Positions 13,798-17,761 of a DNA stretch of 17,761 bases are shown here, in pieces. Below the pieces are notes generated by a model. That model saw only the letters and a program-made list of their open reading frames with translations, was not told where the DNA came from and searched no databases. The DNA comes from Opitutales bacterium (GTDB lineage: Bacteria; Verrucomicrobiota; Verrucomicrobiia; Opitutales; Opitutaceae). Made by a program: the position numbers and the translations under genes. Numbering within the stretch: position 1 is the first letter of the stretch; every line of letters starts with the position of its first letter. The stretch lies in assembly GCA_021772595.1 (NCBI GenBank), contig JAJFLS010000576.1:1-17761 (forward strand). Reading direction: 5' to 3'.

Positions 13798-14739
13798 TCA
13801 GAGGTTTTGCGACACGATGCTCTTCATTTTTTCGAGGCCGAGCTTGGCGACTTCGAGGGGGTCTTGCTTCCAGTAGTCGCGGTTGAAAAGTTCGAGGGAG
13901 AATACCATCGCCGGATTGACGGCGTGGAGCTGTTTGATGAGCGTCCCGAAGGGGGCGATGCCGTCGCCGGGCATGACGCGGTGGCTGTCGTTCATCTCCT
14001 CGCGGGGCGGAGTCGCGGGATAGTCGTTCATGTGAAGGACGGGCATGGCTTGCGGGCCGAGTAGGGAGAGCCCGTCGAATTGGGAGCCTCCTTTGAATAC
14101 GTGATAGACGTCGAGGAGCATGCAGGCGTCGGTGTGTGAACTCTCGGCAATGGCGAAGAGGGTCTGGCCGAGGCGGTGAAGGTTTACCGAGTGTCCCCAG
14201 ACTTCGAGCATGGGCACGACGCCGGCGGATCGGCCGACTTCGAGGAGTGCGTGGTAGCGTTCGGCGACCGTGAAAAGATCGATGAGCGCTCCCTTGGTCG
14301 CTCCGGCGGGCGGGGCGGCGATGCGGCTGCCGCCGAGGGCGTGGACGAGTTCCATGTCGCTCTTGGCTTCTTCGAGGGCTTTTGCGCGGGCGGATGAGTC
14401 GTCGACGATCCAGTTGGCGAATCCGATCGCGCTTTCGACCTGCAGGCCGTGGTCGTCGAGGCGTTTGCGAAGATCGCTCAGCTTTCCGCCCGAATCCTTG
14501 TAGGCGCGGATGGTTCGGATCCAGGGCTCGATGCCGGAGTAGCCCGCTTGAGCGGCCACGTCGATTTCCGCTTCGATGCCGATATTCTTTTCGCGAATGG
14601 TGCTGGTGTTCAGGCAGTAGCGGAACGATTTCATGGAGTCTGCGGCGTTGCTTGTTTGGGCGCATCCGGCGACGAGGGCCGTTGAAGCGAGGGCGCCAGA
14701 AGTAGCGAGGAATTTGCGTCGGGTTTGGGGTGTCTGCAT
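13798..14739 (-). CDS. Tat-exported lipoprotein sugar phosphate isomerase/epimerase-like TIM barrel
   Basis: The protein has 313 residues from the ATG at 14739. The frame is open to 14868, but that stretch crosses repeat sequence and would bury the signal. Residues 6-26 are a twin-arginine signal with a lipobox (TRRKFLATSG, then LVAGC with Cys26), so it is predicted to be exported folded and lipid-anchored. The rest fits the xylose-isomerase-like TIM barrel (PF01261). Candidate metal ligands in the usual E-D-H-E order are the Glu of MLEVWGHS, the Asp of MLLDVYHVF, the His of VLHMNDYP and the Glu near 283 (FSLELFNRDYW). It probably isomerises, epimerises or eliminates on a free or oxidised sugar outside the cytoplasm. 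It precedes the ABC transporter genes on the same strand, 193 nt away. Confidence 0.9.
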   Translation of the reverse strand: MQTPQTRRKFLATSGALASTALVAGCAQTSNAADSMKSFRYCLNTSTIREKNIGIEAEIDVAAQAGYSGIEPWIRTIRAYKDSGGKLSDLRKRLDDHGLQVESAIGFANWIVDDSSARAKALEEAKSDMELVHALGGSRIAAPPAGATKGALIDLFTVAERYHALLEVGRSAGVVPMLEVWGHSVNLHRLGQTLFAIAESSHTDACMLLDVYHVFKGGSQFDGLSLLGPQAMPVLHMNDYPATPPREEMNDSHRVMPGDGIAPFGTLIKQLHAVNPAMVFSLELFNRDYWKQDPLEVAKLGLEKMKSIVSQNL

Positions 14740-14763
14740 CTTGGTGGTAATACAAACGGGGAG

Positions 14764-14787
14764 AATCGCTTGCAAGCAAGCTCCTAC
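14764..14787 (-). repeat. REP-like palindrome upstream of the isomerase gene
   Basis: The stem GCTTGC/GCAAGC (14768-14773 with 14776-14781) surrounds AA, with the GTAGGAGC head on the minus strand starting at 14787. Its sequence matches 13719-13746 except for a paired C:G to T:A change in the stem and loop differences. It lies in the 5' leader of the isomerase gene. Confidence 0.75.
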
Positions 14788-14835
14788 ACGTCGCGGTGTA
14801 GATAAAGTATGAACCGCGGAGGGGTGGCGGATGGT

Positions 14836-14899
14836 TTTAAACCACGAATGGATGCGAATGGGCACCAATCATCTGTGTTCTGTGAAATCTGTGGTTAAA
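14836..14899. repeat. 64-bp element with AACCAC terminal inverted repeats and internal short repeats
   Basis: The ends are TTTAAACCAC (14836-14845) and GTGGTTAAA (14891-14899), near-perfect inverted copies. Inside are a GAATGG direct repeat in the left half and three copies of CTGTG in the right half. Elements of this kind (ACCAC...CTGTGAAATCTGTGGT) are, from general recollection, widespread intergenic repeats in Verrucomicrobia and Planctomycetes. It lies between the divergent isomerase and VOC genes and has no coding content. Confidence 0.6.
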
Positions 14900-15008
14900 C
14901 TTCATCCCGCTGGATTTGAGCCTGCGTCTTGCCTTTTTTTGAATTGGCTCGCAAGATGACCGCATGGAATTCCCAAGCTTTGAATACAATTAAGGAACGG
15001 AAACTCTA

Positions 15009-15389
15009 ATGAATTTAAATCAAGTCACACTGCCGGTTAAGGACATGGACGAGGCGGCGGCATTTTATCGGAGAATGGGGTTTTTGCAAATCGTCGATTC
15101 GCCGCACTACGCGAGATTCGAATGTCCCGAAGGCGAATCTACGTTTTCGCTTTCATTGGAGAGCGGAGAATTCGCAAATGGAAGTGTAATATATTTTGAA
15201 TACGAGCAGTTGGATGAATTGGTGGATGGTCTCGTCGCGAAAGGATTCGCCTTTGACCAAATGCCCACGGATATGGGTTACCTGTGGCGCGAGGCTGTGC
15301 TGCACGATCCATCAGGCAATAAGATCAAGCTTTTCTGGGCGGGCGAAAACAGACTGAATCCACCATGGAGAGTGGAGAGGCGTGACTGA
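15009..15389 (+). CDS. VOC-family (glyoxalase/bleomycin-resistance-like) protein, first copy
   Basis: This 126-residue cytoplasmic protein has the two beta-alpha-beta-beta-beta modules of the VOC fold. The N-terminal module opens VTLPVKDMDEAAAFYRRMGF. The second has LDELVDGLVAKGFAFDQMP and the typical LHDPSGNKIKLFW. Residue 5 is Gln where many VOC enzymes carry the first metal-binding His, so classical glyoxalase I activity is doubtful. The size suits a small resistance or dioxygenase-like member; no substrate can be named. It opens a plus-strand run of small genes, and the GNAT gene follows after 21 nt. AAGGA lies about 14 nt before the ATG. Confidence 0.88.
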   Translation: MNLNQVTLPVKDMDEAAAFYRRMGFLQIVDSPHYARFECPEGESTFSLSLESGEFANGSVIYFEYEQLDELVDGLVAKGFAFDQMPTDMGYLWREAVLHDPSGNKIKLFWAGENRLNPPWRVERRD

Positions 15390-15410
15390 GGATTCGCGTG
15401 TAATAGGAAA

Positions 15411-15846
15411 ATGAAAGTACGAGCTTACCAACCGACCGATGAACAATCAGTGGTCCAGCTATGGGCCGATTGCGGACTAATTGCGCCTCATAACAATCCG
15501 ATTCGAGACATCGAAAAAAAGCTGAAAGTAAATCCTGAGTGGTTTCTGGTTGGGGAAAAGGATGGAGTGATCATTGCGAGCTGTATGGTTGGGTACGAAG
15601 GCCATCGAGGGTGGATCAATTATCTCGCGGTGTCTCCTTCGGAACGCAAAAGAGGTTGTGCCAGAGAATTGATGAGGGAAGCGGAAGAGTTGCTTCGAGC
15701 GGCGGGCTGCCCGGAAGATCAACTTGCAGGTCAGATCGAACAACGGTGCAGTCGTCGAATTCTATGAGAGCATCGGATATCATGTAGATGAAGTCGTTAG
15801 CTTGGGGAAGCGTCTTGTGCCTGTAGGGATCGTGCCGAAATTATAA
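15411..15846 (+). pseudogene. GNAT acetyltransferase (YpeA-like), +1 frameshift
   Basis: Residues 1-101 match the E. coli YpeA type of GNAT N-acetyltransferase (MKVRAYQPTDEQSVVQLW, DIEKKLKVNPEWFLVGEKDG, MVGYEGHRGWINYLAVSP, RKRGCARELM for the acetyl-CoA loop). After GCP the reading frame turns to nonsense and stops at 15767. Dropping one G at 15713-15714 restores KINLQVRSNNGAVVEFYES, IGYHVDEVVSLGKRL and a stop at 15844-15846, giving 144 residues, close to the usual ~141. The second part contains the terminal strands and the Tyr typical of GNAT catalysis. So the gene is either newly broken or carries a base-calling error. AGGA lies just before the ATG. Confidence 0.85.
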
Positions 15847-15858
15847 ACAACGAAACAG

Positions 15859-16269
15859 ATGAAAATTGAACGATATGGGATTGTCTTGAATACGGAGAAG
15901 TATGACGAATGCGTTTGTTTCTACCGCGAGCTTTTCGAACTTGAAGTGATGTTCCAGCTCGATGACGAAGAATCCCAGCTGACCTGCTTTGAGTTTGGAG
16001 ACAGCTATTTGATGATCGAGGGGGAGGGTGTGGCTAAGGATATGCCGAAGACTATTTCGGAATGCCCTTCTAAATTGAGATTCAACGTAGCGGATATCGC
16101 AGAGGCGCTGGCTAAGCTGAAGTCGTTCGGAATTGAGGCGGAGGTGAATCGCTACAGCTGGGGCGCGACAATCAATCTTGTCGATCCGGATGGTAATCGA
16201 ATCGGGATACGCGACGAGGCCGGTTTCAAGGATCAGTTCGAAAGTGAGAAGGAATGCAGGAATACTTAG
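15859..16269 (+). CDS. VOC-family protein, second copy
   Basis: This is a 136-residue protein of the VOC superfamily (MKIERYGIVLNTEKYDECVCFYRELF..., then FNVADIAEALAKLKSFGIEAEV and NLVDPDGNRIGIRDE). It has the two-module layout and the typical DPDGNRIGI strand. The usual first metal His is not present in YGIVL, so metal-dependent catalysis is uncertain. It is intact, starts 12 nt after the corrected GNAT stop, and its last 16 nt overlap the start of the transglutaminase gene (16254-16269), consistent with coupled translation. It is not closely similar to the first VOC protein of the window. Confidence 0.88.
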   Translation: MKIERYGIVLNTEKYDECVCFYRELFELEVMFQLDDEESQLTCFEFGDSYLMIEGEGVAKDMPKTISECPSKLRFNVADIAEALAKLKSFGIEAEVNRYSWGATINLVDPDGNRIGIRDEAGFKDQFESEKECRNT

Positions 16270-16824
16270 CTCACAGTAAATACATCGATTGGCAGGATGA
16301 TGGAGTTTTGGCGAAAGCGAAGGAGCTCGCGTCGGGGCGCTTGGACAACATTGAGCTCGCGAAAGCGTGCTTCGAGTTTGTGCGTGACGAGGTTAAGCAT
16401 AGCGTCGACTTCAAATTGAATTCGGTTACTTGCGCGGCGTCTGATGTGCTTAAGTATGGTACGGGGGTTCTGTTATGCGAAAAGCCATCTTCTGGCGGCA
16501 TTGCTTCGAGCGAACGAAATTCCGGCGGGGCTTTGCTATCAGCGGCTGACGATTGAAAACGATTCGCCTCCGTTTTGTCTCCATGGTTTGAATGCAGTTT
16601 TTCTCGAGGCCTATGGCTGGTATCGCGTTGATGCGAGAGGTAACAAATCTAGGGTCGACGCGGATTTCTGCCCGCCGATCGAGAAGTTGGCGTTTCCAAT
16701 CGTTTCCGAAGGCGAAGCGGATTTTCCGGGGATTTACGAGGAGCCTCTTGACGTGGTTGTTGAGTTGCTGGAAGGGCACGATTCCTATTTGGAGGTGGAT
16801 AGTAATTTGTCTGATTATTGTTAG
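16254..16824 (+). pseudogene. Transglutaminase-like cysteine protease-fold protein, +1 frameshift
   Basis: Frame one gives MQEYLAHSKYIDWQDD...FVRDEVKHSVDF...SDVLKYGTG. Frame two then gives FCYAKSHLLAALLRANEIPAG, GLCYQRL, HGLNAVFLEAYGWYRVDARGNK and an end at SDYC. They join at the five-G run 16463-16467; removing one G yields a continuous 189-residue transglutaminase-core protein. The triad is Cys in GFCYAKS, His in LHGLNAVF and Asp in YRVDARGN, all present across the join. The N-terminal part alone lacks all three catalytic residues. It overlaps the preceding VOC gene by 16 nt. The normal family length is about 190, so the corrected gene is complete. The choice between pseudogene and sequencing error is open. 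Confidence 0.85.
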
Positions 16825-16941
16825 GAACGGTTTTTGACAGAGCTCTGGACTGGATTCCTGGGATTGAAGCCGATCCGAATCTCCTTGAGGAAGGTTCGTT
16901 TTTCGACACGATGCCAACAGGGCTTCGTCGCCTAGCAATCA

Positions 16942-17761
16942 ATGAATATTGTACTCCTGACTGCCTTCACGCTATTTGCGTTTGCAGCAAATTCCTTACT
17001 GTGCCGCATGGCTCTTGGAGGGGGACTCATTGATCCAGTATCGTTTACTTCGATTCGTCTCGTCAGCGGCGCCTTGGCGTTGATCCCTATCGCGCGGATC
17101 GCGTCTGAATCGAACGAATCTCGTCAGCCTGCTGGTTCCTGGGGTTCGGGAATCGCGTTGTTTGTCTATGCGGCCGCGTTTTCTTTGGCGTATGTCACGC
17201 TCAATACAGGTATGGGAGCGCTGATCCTATTTGGAACGGTTCAGGTGACTATGATAGGGGTGGCGTTGAAAGCGGGAGAAACTCTGGGAGGAGCGCAGTG
17301 GCTGGGCTCGGTTGCTGCGGTGGGAGGTCTCGTCTATCTTGCGTTTCCGGGGATTTCGGCCCCGGATCCTGTCGGCGCGATTCTGATGTGCATCGCGGGC
17401 GTCGCTTGGGGCGTGTATTCGATTCGCGGCAAAGGCGCTTCGACTCCTGTTGCGATGACTGCAGGGAACTTCCTTCGATCCGCGCCGATCGCGATCGTCG
17501 CAGGTATGGTTGCCTGGTCCTCCATTGATCTGGAACTGTCTGGGGTTCTGCTAGCTTTGGCATCTGGGATCGTCACTTCTGGGCTGGGATATGTTCTGTG
17601 GTATAGAGTGCTGAGAGATTTAACGACCGCCCAAGCTTCGGTGGTGCAGCTCCTAGTGCCGGCGCTGGCGTCGTTCGGTGGGGTCGCGTTTCTTTCGGAG
17701 CGAGTGACTGCGAGGCTAATCATTGCAAGCTCTCTGATATTGGGAGGGGTCGCTCTGGCTG
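16942..17761 (+). CDS. DMT/EamA-family transporter (partial, right edge)
   Basis: The frame is open from the ATG at 16942 to the window end, 273 residues of an expected ~290-300, so only the tail is missing. It is a hydrophobic ten-helix DMT-superfamily protein with two EamA repeats. The first begins MNIVLLTAFTLFAFAANSLL and has PVSFTSIRLVSGALALIPI and AYVTLNTGMGALILFGTVQ. The second contains DPVGAILMCIAGVAWGVYS, SGLGYVLWYRVLR, TTAQASVVQLLVPALASFGG and LSERVTARLIIAS. The GYVLWYRVLR and QLLVPALA patterns are typical of RhaT/EamA-type exporters of metabolites or amino acids. Substrate unknown. No Shine-Dalgarno is visible; 117 nt separate it from the transglutaminase stop. Confidence 0.9.
   Translation, partial: MNIVLLTAFTLFAFAANSLLCRMALGGGLIDPVSFTSIRLVSGALALIPIARIASESNESRQPAGSWGSGIALFVYAAAFSLAYVTLNTGMGALILFGTVQVTMIGVALKAGETLGGAQWLGSVAAVGGLVYLAFPGISAPDPVGAILMCIAGVAWGVYSIRGKGASTPVAMTAGNFLRSAPIAIVAGMVAWSSIDLELSGVLLALASGIVTSGLGYVLWYRVLRDLTTAQASVVQLLVPALASFGGVAFLSERVTARLIIASSLILGGVALA

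Noticed and set aside
13775..14779. Long Arg/Pro-rich minus-strand open frame overlapping the isomerase
   Set aside because: It is a shadow of the isomerase in another frame; extreme Arg/Pro/His composition, no domain, and it crosses a repeat unit.
14740..14868. Upstream extension of the isomerase frame to 14868
   Set aside because: The 43 extra residues are encoded by repeat DNA and would place the Tat signal inside the protein; the ATG at 14739 starts directly at the signal.
16825..16941. Possible integron attC site in the gap before the DMT transporter
   Set aside because: GTTAGGA at the left end does not fit the core site, and no matching inverted core is seen at the other end.
1..17761. 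CRISPR array, tRNA, rRNA or transposase genes
   Set aside because: No regularly spaced direct repeats, no tRNA-like cloverleaf, no rRNA motif and no transposase domain were seen anywhere in the window.

Overview
The window looks like a chromosomal stretch of a Gram-negative PVC-superphylum bacterium, most likely a Verrucomicrobiota (Opitutae-like). The evidence is a PVC-type membrane-bound dehydrogenase with HEAT repeats, a secreted DUF1080 (3-keto-glycoside hydrolase type) protein, a Tat-exported lipoprotein TIM-barrel sugar isomerase, tandem secreted formylglycine sulfatases, few Shine-Dalgarno motifs before start codons, and many short intergenic palindromes. The taxonomic call is inference. 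Only family-level recognition was possible, with no database search.

Region 1 (1-5382, minus strand) is a probable operon read right to left: a PEP-hydrolase-family TIM-barrel protein, a Tm-1-like (UPF0261) protein 12 nt later, a Dabb protein, a secreted DUF1080 protein, and a PVC-type dehydrogenase that runs off the left edge. An AraC-type regulator (5612-6484, plus) is divergent from it across an AT-rich gap and is the obvious candidate controller.

Region 2 (6485-6852) is a convergent gene-free gap holding two pairs of inverted GTAG-headed palindromes (REP-like).

Region 3 (6853-14739, minus strand) is a sugar uptake and desulfation locus, read right to left: Tat lipoprotein sugar isomerase/epimerase, then a ribose-type (CUT2) ABC transporter (binding lipoprotein, double ATPase, permease), then two paralogous exported sulfatases. 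Sulfate would be removed outside the cytoplasm and the freed sugar taken up by the transporter. No glycoside hydrolase or polysaccharide lyase is present, so the substrate is probably a small sulfated sugar, or depolymerisation is encoded elsewhere.

Region 4 (15009-17761, plus strand) is a tight run of small unrelated genes: VOC protein, GNAT acetyltransferase, VOC protein, transglutaminase-like protein, and a DMT/EamA transporter cut by the right edge. The GNAT and transglutaminase genes each carry a +1 frameshift at a G run. These are either genuine decay or base-calling errors.

The most distinctive features are a family of REP-like palindromes at gene borders, including one pair with a compensatory base change; the two domains of plant Tm-1 as adjacent separate genes inside a sugar-oxidation-like operon; and a sulfatase duplication with a strikingly conserved 399-bp block.
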